A stretch of 11,401 bases of DNA from an uncultured Clostridia bacterium (GCA_934256595.1 CAKQOW010000064.1:1-11401), one strand, 5' to 3'; shown: positions 1 through 6,025, counted from the first letter of the stretch. The notes: generated from the letters alone by a model not told the origin. Numbers and translations are program-made.

Positions 1-7
1 GGGGGGG

Positions 8-45
8 ATAATGAAAGGGAGTGATAGCAAACTCCCCTCCATTAT
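8..45. other. Imperfect inverted repeat at the window edge
   Basis: ATAATG (8-13) pairs with CATTAT (40-45), and inside it GGGAGT (17-22) pairs with ACTCCC (31-36) around the loop GATAGCAA. A run of seven G lies immediately to the left. Neither side has a T-tract, so it is not a clear intrinsic terminator in either direction. It could be the 3' end structure of a gene left of the window or a leader element. The dyad is seen directly; its function is unknown. Confidence 0.35.
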
Positions 46-129
46 ATGTTGTATACATATTGAGTTTATATAATCAAAGAGGGTACTTTAATTAAATATA
101 TACAATACTTCTATAGTATAACCTGTTTT

Positions 130-159
130 TCGACATTTTTCAACTGTTTCTTTTATAAT
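130..159 (+). promoter_or_regulatory. Putative sigma-A promoter of the phosphohexomutase-nnrE unit
   Basis: TCGACA (130-135, five of six matches to TTGACA) is followed after 18 bases by a perfect TATAAT (154-159). Transcription would start near 165 and leave a leader of roughly 115 bases before the ATG at 282. That leader includes an AT-only dyad (186-193 with 198-205) and an alternating AT tract (about 250-261) just before the ribosome binding site. Another TATAAT at 69-74 lacks a convincing -35 partner. Confidence 0.5.
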
Positions 160-281
160 TTTTTAAGTCGATTTTTGTAAAATTTTAATAAATAATAATT
201 TATTATGTGGTTTCCATATTATTGCTTTTATTCTCCTTTCCAAGTATAATATATATATATAAATCTCAGGAGAGCGAACTA

Positions 282-1814
282 ATGAATGAATACAATTTAA
301 AAAAATTACAGAATGGAAGTGACATAAGAGGAATTTCTCTGACCGGTGTCGGCGGAAGCGGTGTTCCAAATCTGAGGGACCCTGAGGCTGCACTTTTATC
401 CAAAGGCTTTCTCTTATGGCTTTGCAATAAAACAGGCAGACGCCCCGATGAGCTTACCGTTGCAGTAGGCAGAGATCCGCGTATGTCGGGACAGATGCTT
501 CTTTACGGTATAATCAACGGACTTGGCCCTTACGGTGTTAAGGTGCTTGACTGCGGGCTTGCTTCAACACCTGCAATGTTCATGTCTACAGTGTTTGACG
601 AAATCAGGGCGGACGGCGCAATTATGATAACAGCTTCACATCTGCCATATGAACGCAACGGGTTTAAATATTTCACTGCGGACGGCGGTCTTGACAAAAG
701 CGACATTTCTCAGATAATAGAGTTTGCGGAAGCAGACGGAGCAGGTCTTGGCAACGCTGAATATGCGGATAATACCATAACCGTTATGGGTAAAAAAACA
801 TATCCGTCCGAAAAATGCAATCTTATGGAGCTTTACTGCAGCCACCTCAGGCAGCTTATCATAGACGGAGTAGGCAGGGGGGATAAGCCTCTTGCAGGAC
901 TTAAAATAACTGTAGATGCCGGAAACGGCAACGGAGGGTTTTATGCAAGAGACGTTCTTGCGCCTCTTGGCGCTGATATTTCTTCAAGCCAATACCTTGA
1001 AGCTGACGGAACTTTCCCTAACCATGCGCCTAATCCCGAAAACAAAGAGGCCCTTGCTTCAATAGCTCTGCAGGTAATATCCTCCGGCGCAGATTTCGGT
1101 CTTATCTTCGATACAGATGTGGACAGATCTGCCGCAGTAGACGGCAGAGGCAGAGAGATTGCGCGAAACGGAATTGTAGCAATGGCTACCGCGCTGGTTG
1201 CCGAGGAGCACCCTGCAACCACAGTGGTTACCGACAGTATTACCAGCACACATCTCACCGATTTTATTGAGGGCGAGCTTGGCATGAAGCATCTCAGATT
1301 TAAGAGAGGCTACAAAAACGTTATAAACAAGGGGATAGAGCTTAATGCCGCAGGAGAGGAATGCTGGCTTGCAATAGAAACCTCAGGCCATGCCGCGCTC
1401 AGAGAGAATTACTTCCTCGATGACGGCGCATATCTTGCTACCAAGATAGTAATTAAAGCGGCAAAGCTGGCAGCAGAGGGCAAAACCCTTGACTCTGTCA
1501 TTGATACTCTCAAAACGCCGCTGGAAGCTAAAGAATTAAGGCTCCCTATAACCTGTGATAATTTTGCCGCATATGCCGACAACATACTCAGCGACCTTGA
1601 GAAATGGGCAGATAAGCAGCAGGATATGCAGATTGTAACGCCTAATTTTGAAGGTGTCAGAATTGCCTTTGACGGCGGCTGGTGCCTGCTTCGTAAATCT
1701 CTGCACGACCCTCTTATGCCTTTTAATGTGGAATCTGACAGGCAGGGCGGAGCAGATGAAATTATTTCAAGAATAACCGGATTTCTAAAGGGATATGAAT
1801 ATCTGACGATATAA
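282..1814 (+). CDS. Atypical phosphoglucomutase/phosphomannomutase-family protein (alpha-D-phosphohexomutase)
   Basis: A 510-residue member of the alpha-D-phosphohexomutase superfamily, which moves phosphate between C1 and C6 of hexose phosphates through a phosphoserine. Seen: phosphoserine loop TASHLP (Ser119), metal loop DTDVDR (277-282), a KRGYKN segment (341-346), sugar-binding loop ETSGH (366-370), and RKSLHDP (471-477) where the phosphate-binding loop should be. Canonical forms are TASHNP, DGDxDR, GEESGH and RxSGTEP, so three loops are altered but the catalytic Ser, His and most metal Asp residues remain. I recall similar TASHLP and SLHDP variants in plant and algal PGM-like proteins. 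The ATG at 282 is chosen because AGGAGAG (268-274) sits seven bases upstream; a longer GTG form from 207 lacks a ribosome binding site and would read through the leader. nnrE follows after 11 bases. The family is secure; the sugar substrate (glucose, mannose or other) is not determined. Confidence 0.88.
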   Translation: MNEYNLKKLQNGSDIRGISLTGVGGSGVPNLRDPEAALLSKGFLLWLCNKTGRRPDELTVAVGRDPRMSGQMLLYGIINGLGPYGVKVLDCGLASTPAMFMSTVFDEIRADGAIMITASHLPYERNGFKYFTADGGLDKSDISQIIEFAEADGAGLGNAEYADNTITVMGKKTYPSEKCNLMELYCSHLRQLIIDGVGRGDKPLAGLKITVDAGNGNGGFYARDVLAPLGADISSSQYLEADGTFPNHAPNPENKEALASIALQVISSGADFGLIFDTDVDRSAAVDGRGREIARNGIVAMATALVAEEHPATTVVTDSITSTHLTDFIEGELGMKHLRFKRGYKNVINKGIELNAAGEECWLAIETSGHAALRENYFLDDGAYLATKIVIKAAKLAAEGKTLDSVIDTLKTPLEAKELRLPITCDNFAAYADNILSDLEKWADKQQDMQIVTPNFEGVRIAFDGGWCLLRKSLHDPLMPFNVESDRQGGADEIISRITGFLKGYEYLTI

Positions 1815-1825
1815 AGAGGTTGATT

Positions 1826-2497
1826 ATGAACGAATATGTTACTTGTAAACAGATGAAGCAGCTTGAAGAAAAAGCAGACGCCGCAGGACTTTCATATTAT
1901 ACTATGATGGAGAATGCAGGCAAGGCTGTAGCTGATGTCATTATAGATAAATCCGGGAATACGACCGGCAAAAGAGCTGCTGTTTTCTGCGGCAAAGGCA
2001 ATAACGGCGGCGACGGTTTTGTAATTGCAAGGCTTCTGTCCGAGATGAATATGTTTGTAACTGTTATACTGACAGACGGCGAGCCGGTAACTCCCGATGC
2101 GATTACCAACTACAGACTGCTCAGCGAGCACCCTATAAAGATAATGGATATACATAATGTTGAGTCAATGAGCAATCCGTCGGCAGATATTATTGTAGAT
2201 GCCGTATACGGCACAGGCTTTCACGGCAAGTTAAACGATGAGGGGCTTGTTGCGATTTATCTTATGAACGGTATGAGAAAATCCGCAAAGGTATTTTCGG
2301 TAGATATTCCTTCGGGCTTAAACGGCGATACCGTAACAGGTGAAAAGATTGAAAACATACCTGTGAATGCAGACTACACCATAGCCTTTCACAGGAAAAA
2401 GCCTATTCACTTCTGCCGTAATGCCAAGGATTATCTTGGAGAAATAATTGTAGCTGACATAGGAATTGATGATGCTCTAAAAAAGACCGGGGAATAA
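1826..2497 (+). CDS. nnrE: NAD(P)H-hydrate epimerase (YjeF N-terminal domain), stand-alone
   Basis: A 223-residue protein made only of the YjeF_N fold. Known role: interconverts the R and S forms of hydrated NADH and NADPH so that the partner dehydratase can restore the normal cofactor. Seen: MENAG (28-32), the glycine-rich GKGNNGGDGF loop (56-65), DAVYGTG (125-131), which carries a catalytic-type Asp, and VDIPSGLNGD (159-168) near the phosphate and K+ site. In many bacteria this domain is fused to an ADP/ATP-dependent dehydratase to give about 500 residues. Here the protein stops at the end of the epimerase domain and the next gene is convergent, so the dehydratase must be elsewhere. The start is the ATG at 1826, with AAAGAGG (1813-1819) overlapping the stop of the upstream mutase gene; a TTG at 1820 falls within that site and is less likely. 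It is probably cotranscribed with the mutase. Confidence 0.9.
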   Translation: MNEYVTCKQMKQLEEKADAAGLSYYTMMENAGKAVADVIIDKSGNTTGKRAAVFCGKGNNGGDGFVIARLLSEMNMFVTVILTDGEPVTPDAITNYRLLSEHPIKIMDIHNVESMSNPSADIIVDAVYGTGFHGKLNDEGLVAIYLMNGMRKSAKVFSVDIPSGLNGDTVTGEKIENIPVNADYTIAFHRKKPIHFCRNAKDYLGEIIVADIGIDDALKKTGE

Positions 2498-2514
2498 TGA
2501 TCCCCGGCTTTTCT
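2479..2514. terminator. Bidirectional intrinsic terminator between convergent genes
   Basis: CCGGGGA (2487-2493) pairs perfectly with TCCCCGG (2501-2507) around a seven-base loop. A TTTT run follows on the + strand (2509-2512) and six A precede the stem (2479-2484), giving T6 on the - strand. It can end both the + strand mutase-nnrE transcript and the - strand amidohydrolase transcript. The nnrE stop codon (2495-2497) lies inside the loop. Confidence 0.85.
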
Positions 2515-2532
2515 ATATGTATGCTTAAGTGT

Positions 2533-4308
2533 TTAAAATTCTCCTGATACAATCTTTCCTTTGAACATTACAGCAGTAGGCTCCACTTCTGACAGTTTGT
2601 TGACATCTACGTCATAAAGATTTTCTTTTATTACACATAAGTCTGCAAATTTTCCTTTTTCAATGGATCCCGCAACATCGTCAATTCTAAACTGTATCGC
2701 TGAATTTATGGTATATCCTTTAAGCATCTGATCCATAGTATAGCATGCGCTCTTTTCAGGTCTTACGCTTCCCGGATATTTTTCTTCATCCATAGGGAAT
2801 TCAGGATCCACTCTGCTTATAGCAGTCTGCATTCCGAAGAAAGGACTCGCTCTGTGGAATTCATACTGTGAAACAACGTCACTTCCCATATTTACAATAC
2901 CGCCTGCTTCAATCATAGGCTGAAGATTGTACATAGAGTCAAATCTTTCTTCTCCAAGCCACTCAATAGCAGCGTCTCCAAAGTATCCGCCGGTCCAGTG
3001 AGGAGTCCAGTTAACTATGATGCCCAGCTCGGCAGGTCTTAACTTATCCTCATCATTAATAAGTTCGCAGTGAACCATCTCAATCTGAATTTTCCAGTCA
3101 TCTCCGCATTCTTTCTGCGCAGCTTCTGTTGCATTGCATATGGTTCTAAATCCGCCGTCACCTACAACGTGCATCTGCAGATCAATACCTTCTCCATTGA
3201 GCTTAACTATTATATCTTTAAGCTGATCCTCCGTCATATCCATGCTGCCGTGGTTCTTGCCCTCCGGATCATTGCTGAACGGTTCTACAACATAGCTGGT
3301 TCCTATTTCATTAGTTCCGTCAACGAAATATTTAATAGTATCTATAGTTATATTTTCTGTAGTATATTTTTCCTGATAATCTTTTACTGTTTTAATAGCG
3401 TTATCAATATCCTTGTAGCCGTTTAACAGTACCATTGCACTGTAATACATATTTAATTCTCCGGCCTTATCCATATCATATATGGCTTTCAGATTGCTTT
3501 CATCTTCTATTATCGCATCGCCCATACCGATAACACCCTGCGAATGATAATAGTCAATAACTGTTTTCCACATTTCATCATCAACAGTTTCAGGCGGATA
3601 CCAGTCTATAGCTTTATACATATTTTCAAGATAAGGACCATATGAGTCGCCTTCTTTAAACCAGCCTGTAGGGTTTCCGTCTTTATCTCTCACTATTTCA
3701 GCAGTTCCCTCCGGATCCGGTGTGTTTTTATCTATTCCCATAAGCTCCATTGCTTTTGAATTGAACCAGCAGCAGTGGTCTGAAAAGTCAACCAGCTTTA
3801 CAGGTCTGTCAGACACATATTCATCTATCATTGAGGCTTTAGGGCCTTCCGCTCCGAATAAGTCTGATGGATAGTACTTACCTACAAAGAACGGAACTTC
3901 TTCGACCGGATGCTCTTCGCAATACTCTTTCACAAATTCAAGCATTTCTTCTACATCATAAGTCCACGGCATTGTTACACTCCACGAGTCCAGCGCAACT
4001 GACTCAGGATGTGAGTGCGCGTCTATCATTCCCGGAACAACCATAGCTCCCTCAAGGTCTATAACTTCTGTATTCTTACCTTCAAGGTTTTTAAGTTCTT
4101 CACTGTTTTCATCACCGACAAATACAAATTTGCCGTCTTTTACTGCTACAGCACTTACAATATTATTTTCAGCATCTTCGGTATAGATTTCACCGTTTTT
4201 AAAAATCTGATCTGCCGCACTGTCATTACTGCCGCAGCCGGACATCATACCAAGGGTCAATGCCAATGAAAATAGCAGTACCAAAATCTTGCCTGTTTTC
4301 TTTTTCAT
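2533..4308 (-). CDS. Lipoprotein amidohydrolase, family 3 (YtcJ-like)
   Basis: A 591-residue metal-dependent amidohydrolase with a lipoprotein signal peptide: basic MKKK, a hydrophobic core, then MSGC with Cys25 as the predicted lipidated residue. It should therefore be anchored on the outer face of the membrane. Metal-site candidates of the family 3 TIM barrel are visible: HSH in GMIDAHSHP (His98, His100), His380 in QMHVVGD, His413 in EMVHCE and Asp477 in GSD. The DHCCWFNSKAMELMGI segment (177-192) matches the substrate-region pattern of YtcJ-type enzymes, and AGSIEKGKFADLCVI (546-560) is the usual closing beta-sandwich. Known relatives hydrolyse N-substituted amides or formamides; the substrate here cannot be read from sequence. 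Start: ATG with AAGGA eight bases upstream. It lies downstream of the LuxR-type regulator gene and is convergent with nnrE. Most relatives I know of are cytoplasmic, so the lipid anchor is notable. Confidence 0.87.
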   Translation of the reverse strand: MKKKTGKILVLLFSLALTLGMMSGCGSNDSAADQIFKNGEIYTEDAENNIVSAVAVKDGKFVFVGDENSEELKNLEGKNTEVIDLEGAMVVPGMIDAHSHPESVALDSWSVTMPWTYDVEEMLEFVKEYCEEHPVEEVPFFVGKYYPSDLFGAEGPKASMIDEYVSDRPVKLVDFSDHCCWFNSKAMELMGIDKNTPDPEGTAEIVRDKDGNPTGWFKEGDSYGPYLENMYKAIDWYPPETVDDEMWKTVIDYYHSQGVIGMGDAIIEDESNLKAIYDMDKAGELNMYYSAMVLLNGYKDIDNAIKTVKDYQEKYTTENITIDTIKYFVDGTNEIGTSYVVEPFSNDPEGKNHGSMDMTEDQLKDIIVKLNGEGIDLQMHVVGDGGFRTICNATEAAQKECGDDWKIQIEMVHCELINDEDKLRPAELGIIVNWTPHWTGGYFGDAAIEWLGEERFDSMYNLQPMIEAGGIVNMGSDVVSQYEFHRASPFFGMQTAISRVDPEFPMDEEKYPGSVRPEKSACYTMDQMLKGYTINSAIQFRIDDVAGSIEKGKFADLCVIKENLYDVDVNKLSEVEPTAVMFKGKIVSGEF

Positions 4309-4338
4309 TTTAATTTTCCTTTCTTTCTCTTAGTTGTG

Positions 4339-4363
4339 ATTATATTCATCGATGCCGATTATA
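4339..4363 (-). promoter_or_regulatory. Possible promoter region of the amidohydrolase gene
   Basis: Two perfect TATAAT hexamers read on the - strand (4358-4363 and 4339-4344) lie between the regulator's terminator and the amidohydrolase start. Neither has a good TTGACA-like -35 at 16-18 bases. A weak -35 would fit a promoter needing an activator such as the neighbouring LuxR-type protein, but that is inference. Confidence 0.35.
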
Positions 4364-4371
4364 TAATATTC

Positions 4372-4429
4372 TGAAAAATATAAAAATAGCACTCAGGCTC
4401 CAAATCAAATTTTGGTACCTAGGTGCTAT
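4372..4429 (-). terminator. Intrinsic terminator of the LuxR-type regulator gene
   Basis: ATAGCAC (4386-4392) pairs with GTGCTAT (4423-4429), continuing inward through AGG/CCT and CCAAA/TTTGG with a few mismatches to a six-base loop. Read on the - strand, the stem is followed by TTTTATATTTTT. It ends the regulator transcript before the amidohydrolase gene. Confidence 0.75.
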
Positions 4430-4445
4430 ACAGAATAATTCGTTG

Positions 4446-5393
4446 CTATTTCAATTCCTGTATGCGGCATAAAAGCTCAAACCGGTTTTTTACCTCAAGC
4501 TTTTTAAAAATATTATTAACATGCCTTTTGACTGTATAGACTGAAATGCAAAGCTCCTCTGCTATTTCATTATTGTTCATACCTTTAATAATAAGTTCTA
4601 TTACTTCTTTTTCTCTTGCAGATACCTTTTCTAATGTATCTGCATTTTCTTCTCTCTCCTGGACTTCAGATATTTCTGTAAACCCGGTATTTCTGACCTG
4701 CCTTGCACTGATAATAAGGTACGCTGCAGTATAGACATTCACTATAATGAAGATTATAAATATCGGATCATACAGATAAGGATATTCTATCTCCAGTGAA
4801 ACATACGCATGTGACAGCTCCGTAAATAAATCTGCGCAGTAAAGCATACAGGTATAAACACTGATAATAACATTAAGCGTTATCAGATATTTTTTCTCCC
4901 AAAGGTCACAGTTTCTTTTATGCTGATACAAAGAATATATTATAAGAATAGCTGATGTAACCGATGACAGTATTGCATCTGCAATAAATTCAGTTATAGG
5001 TTTCAGTGGTGGAAACCAGCTGAATTCAAAAAAGTATACAGGCACCCACATAACTATATATATTATACCCGTAATCAGAAAAATCTTTTCAACAAGACCT
5101 TCATTTCCGATACAGTTAAGCTTTATTACATAATAAACAGAAAGTATAAGCAAAATATCAAATATAACAAGCAGGACAGATTTCACAACTGCTTCCTGAA
5201 TAAAGTATTCATTGTAGAAAATAAGAAAATTAACGGCAAAGAAAGAAAAAAATGCAGCCAGAAATTTTCTCATCAAATTAAAATCAAGGCCAAACATTCT
5301 CGGAAAATCATTTTTGTACAGCATAAGTATGCTCAAACAGGCTACTCCTGCAAAGAATGAAATTATATATATAAAAATATAAAGATGTGTCAC
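4446..5393 (-). CDS. Membrane-bound LuxR-family transcriptional regulator
   Basis: A 315-residue protein with about seven predicted membrane helices (roughly 3-25, 41-60, 69-91, 103-122, 137-157, 168-188 and 209-230), a charged Glu-rich linker (about 234-255) and a C-terminal LuxR/GerE helix-turn-helix (about 256-312). The HTH shows the hallmark pattern VSAREKEVIELI, NNNEIAEEL, SVYTVKRHVNNIFKKL. There is no receiver domain and no nucleotide-binding domain, so signal sensing must come from the membrane part. The DNA-binding domain would then act on the chromosome from the cytoplasmic face of the membrane. The start is a GTG; AAGGAAG (5406-5412) lies 12 bases upstream, somewhat far, and no better start is seen before Met23. 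The likely target is the amidohydrolase gene just downstream, inferred from position only. No ligand is suggested by the sequence. Confidence 0.85.
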   Translation of the reverse strand: MTHLYIFIYIISFFAGVACLSILMLYKNDFPRMFGLDFNLMRKFLAAFFSFFAVNFLIFYNEYFIQEAVVKSVLLVIFDILLILSVYYVIKLNCIGNEGLVEKIFLITGIIYIVMWVPVYFFEFSWFPPLKPITEFIADAILSSVTSAILIIYSLYQHKRNCDLWEKKYLITLNVIISVYTCMLYCADLFTELSHAYVSLEIEYPYLYDPIFIIFIIVNVYTAAYLIISARQVRNTGFTEISEVQEREENADTLEKVSAREKEVIELIIKGMNNNEIAEELCISVYTVKRHVNNIFKKLEVKNRFELLCRIQELK

Positions 5394-5433
5394 TGTTAAA
5401 TCACGCTTCCTTAATCACTTAATTTTATTATTG

Positions 5434-5442
5434 ATTATACCA
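5434..5442 (-). promoter_or_regulatory. Extended -10 promoter of the LuxR-type regulator gene
   Basis: Read on the - strand, TGG precedes a perfect TATAAT (5434-5439), giving an extended -10 TGnTATAAT. A -35 match is weak, as is tolerated for extended -10 promoters. The start would be near 5427, with a leader of about 34 bases holding the AAGGAAG site. Confidence 0.5.
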
Positions 5443-5457
5443 TCTGCCTACAAGAAA

Positions 5458-5472
5458 ATAAAGCTTAAGTAA
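5458..5472. repeat. Direct repeat copy A (AAGCTTAAGTAA core)
   Basis: ATAAAGCTTAAGTAA recurs at 5740-5755 with one extra A. Copy A sits just upstream of the regulator promoter; copy B lies next to the toxin locus terminators. The spacing is about 283 bases. It may mark a duplicated or decayed second toxin-type unit. Confidence 0.45.
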
Positions 5473-5493
5473 ATCTTATATCTCAGCTTTTTT
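5460..5493. terminator. Weak hairpin, possible terminator of a short transcript
   Basis: AAAGCT (5460-5465) can pair with AGCTTT (5485-5490), with TAAG/CTTA inside. A T6 run ends it on the + strand and a T-rich stretch follows on the - strand. The low-GC stem makes this tentative. It could end a - strand transcript carrying the small frame at 5538-5600. Confidence 0.3.
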
Positions 5494-5537
5494 GTGTGCC
5501 TTCATTGTGAAATCATAAATTCTCTTTTAACAATGTT

Positions 5538-5600
5538 CTATCTGACTTTGTTTGTAATTTTTGCAGCGCTACCTATGTGAAGTGCCACTGTTCCCGGCAT
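5538..5600 (-). CDS. Small ORF, 20 residues, unknown function
   Basis: A 20-codon reading frame starting ATG at 5600 and ending TAG, with GGGAGG (5609-5614) placed eight bases upstream, an unusually good site for random DNA. The peptide begins MPGTVALHIG and ends in a basic KITNKVR. It is neither strongly hydrophobic nor recognisably a toxin. It lies downstream of the putative toxin transcript terminator and upstream of repeat copy A. I do not recognise it. It may be a real micro-protein, a leader peptide, or a chance frame in a structured RNA. Confidence 0.35.
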   Translation of the reverse strand: MPGTVALHIGSAAKITNKVR

Positions 5601-5676
5601 CTTCTCTGCCTCCCGTAAAAACAACCATGGCTTAGGCTATTTGATTTTTAAGCGACTGAGCTAATATTTTTTACTG

Positions 5677-5705
5677 TTGCTCTATTTTACAAACAGTGTT
5701 AGTAT
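5677..5705 (+). promoter_or_regulatory. Putative promoter of an antisense RNA to the toxin
   Basis: TTGCTC (5677-5682), a 17-base spacer, then TAGTAT (5700-5705), pointing towards the toxin gene. Three of six and four of six consensus matches make it moderate only. The start would fall near 5712, just before the hairpin at 5717-5736. Its position and direction are what a convergent type I antitoxin RNA requires. Confidence 0.4.
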
Positions 5706-5710
5706 ATATG

Positions 5711-5736
5711 CAAAAAGCGTAACCTTTACGGTTCGC
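5711..5736 (-). terminator. Putative terminator of the toxin mRNA
   Basis: On the - strand GCGAACC pairs with GGTTACGC (one bulged A) around the loop GTAAA, followed by TTTTT (complement of 5712-5716). The toxin mRNA would run from about 5925 to about 5711, near 215 bases. On the + strand the same hairpin would form the 5' end of the antisense RNA. Confidence 0.6.
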
Positions 5737-5803
5737 GAGATAAAAGCTTAAGTAATAAATTGCCAAGCATTTCACTTACGGCTTTGGCGATTATTTATTT
5801 CTT
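5712..5803 (+). ncRNA. Candidate antisense RNA (type I antitoxin)
   Basis: A predicted + strand RNA of about 90 bases between the TTGCTC/TAGTAT promoter and a terminator-like hairpin. In that hairpin GCCAAGC (5762-5768) pairs with GCTTTGGC (5781-5788, one bulge), followed by the T-rich stretch 5791-5803. It would be fully complementary to the 3' untranslated part of the toxin mRNA and overlap the last codons of the toxin frame. This is the convergent layout known from TxpA/RatA-type systems. Ends are approximate and inferred; no expression evidence is available here. Confidence 0.42.
5740..5755. repeat. Direct repeat copy B (AAGCTTAAGTAA core)
   Basis: ATAAAAGCTTAAGTAA, nearly identical to 5458-5472. 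It lies between the two hairpins of the toxin/antisense region, within the predicted RNA overlap. Confidence 0.45.
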
Positions 5804-5875
5804 GTGGTTATCCATTATCTGTACCATCAATCCCATAATCATCAATACAATGATTATTACTTGATAATCAGACAT
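5795..5875 (-). CDS. Putative type I toxin, 26-residue hydrophobic peptide (holin-like/TxpA-like)
   Basis: An unlisted small gene. The frame has a perfect GGAGGT (5880-5885) four bases before its ATG, and ends TAA at 5795-5797. The peptide has a short polar start (MSDYQ), a continuous hydrophobic stretch of Val, Ile, Leu and Met (residues 6-18), and a charged tail DNHKK. That is one membrane helix with a basic end, the usual form of Bacillota type I toxins that insert in the cell membrane. Length and layout recall the short holin-like toxin families, though I cannot confirm membership without a profile search. Context supports the call: a near-consensus promoter (5932-5960), a dedicated terminator (5711-5736), and a convergent promoter able to make an antisense RNA over its 3' end. 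Alternatives are a small membrane-protein regulator or a remnant of a mobile element. A chance frame is unlikely given the promoter and ribosome binding site quality. Confidence 0.62.
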   Translation of the reverse strand: MSDYQVIIIVLMIMGLMVQIMDNHKK

Positions 5876-5931
5876 CTTTACCTCCAAAATACTGAACCGC
5901 TCAAGCACGCTCTGTGTAGTCTGCTGCTTAT

Positions 5932-5960
5932 ATTTTATAAATCATATGTTCTTATGTTAA
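5932..5960 (-). promoter_or_regulatory. Near-consensus promoter of the small toxin gene
   Basis: On the - strand TTAACA (5955-5960) and TAAAAT (5932-5937) are separated by exactly 17 bases; each matches the sigma-A consensus at five of six positions. The start would be near 5925, leaving a leader of about 50 bases before the ATG. It lies just beyond the trpS terminator, so the toxin gene is an independent transcription unit. Confidence 0.68.
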
Positions 5961-5972
5961 TGCTCTTTTTCT

Positions 5973-6008
5973 GAAAATAAATAGAGGTCTGCCTTAACAA
6001 ACCTCTAT
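5973..6008 (-). terminator. Intrinsic terminator of the gyrB-gyrA-trpS unit
   Basis: A perfect eight-base stem, ATAGAGGT (5981-5988) with ACCTCTAT (6001-6008), around a 12-base loop. On the - strand it is followed by TTATTTT (complement of 5974-5980). It lies just downstream of the trpS stop codon. Confidence 0.8.
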
Positions 6009-6025
6009 ATAAAATTACTTTTAAT

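Noticed and set aside
1..120. Additional promoter at TATAAT 69-74
   Set aside because: The -10 is perfect but no TTGACA-like hexamer occurs 16-18 bases upstream; the TTGTAT at 49-54 is only 14 bases away. The 130-159 pair is better.
207..281. A GTG-initiated extension that would give the mutase a hydrophobic, signal-like N-terminus
   Set aside because: No ribosome binding site precedes the GTG, the segment is AT-rich leader DNA, and AGGAGAG is ideally placed for the ATG at 282, where family similarity begins. The apparent signal peptide is a by-product of translating AT-rich DNA.
941..1292. Overlapping - strand frames inside the mutase gene
   Set aside because: Both lie opposite conserved mutase motifs, have no promoter or ribosome binding site and show no recognisable domain.
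3070..3426. A 118-codon + strand frame within the amidohydrolase gene
   Set aside because: It is antisense to a well-supported family gene, has no plausible ribosome binding site or known motif, and looks like a shadow frame.
5400..6025. CRISPR array, tRNA, riboswitch or T-box in the longest gene-poor interval
   Set aside because: No regularly spaced repeats, no cloverleaf with a CCA end, and no T-box or specifier hairpin pattern were found. The structure present is better explained by small convergent transcripts.
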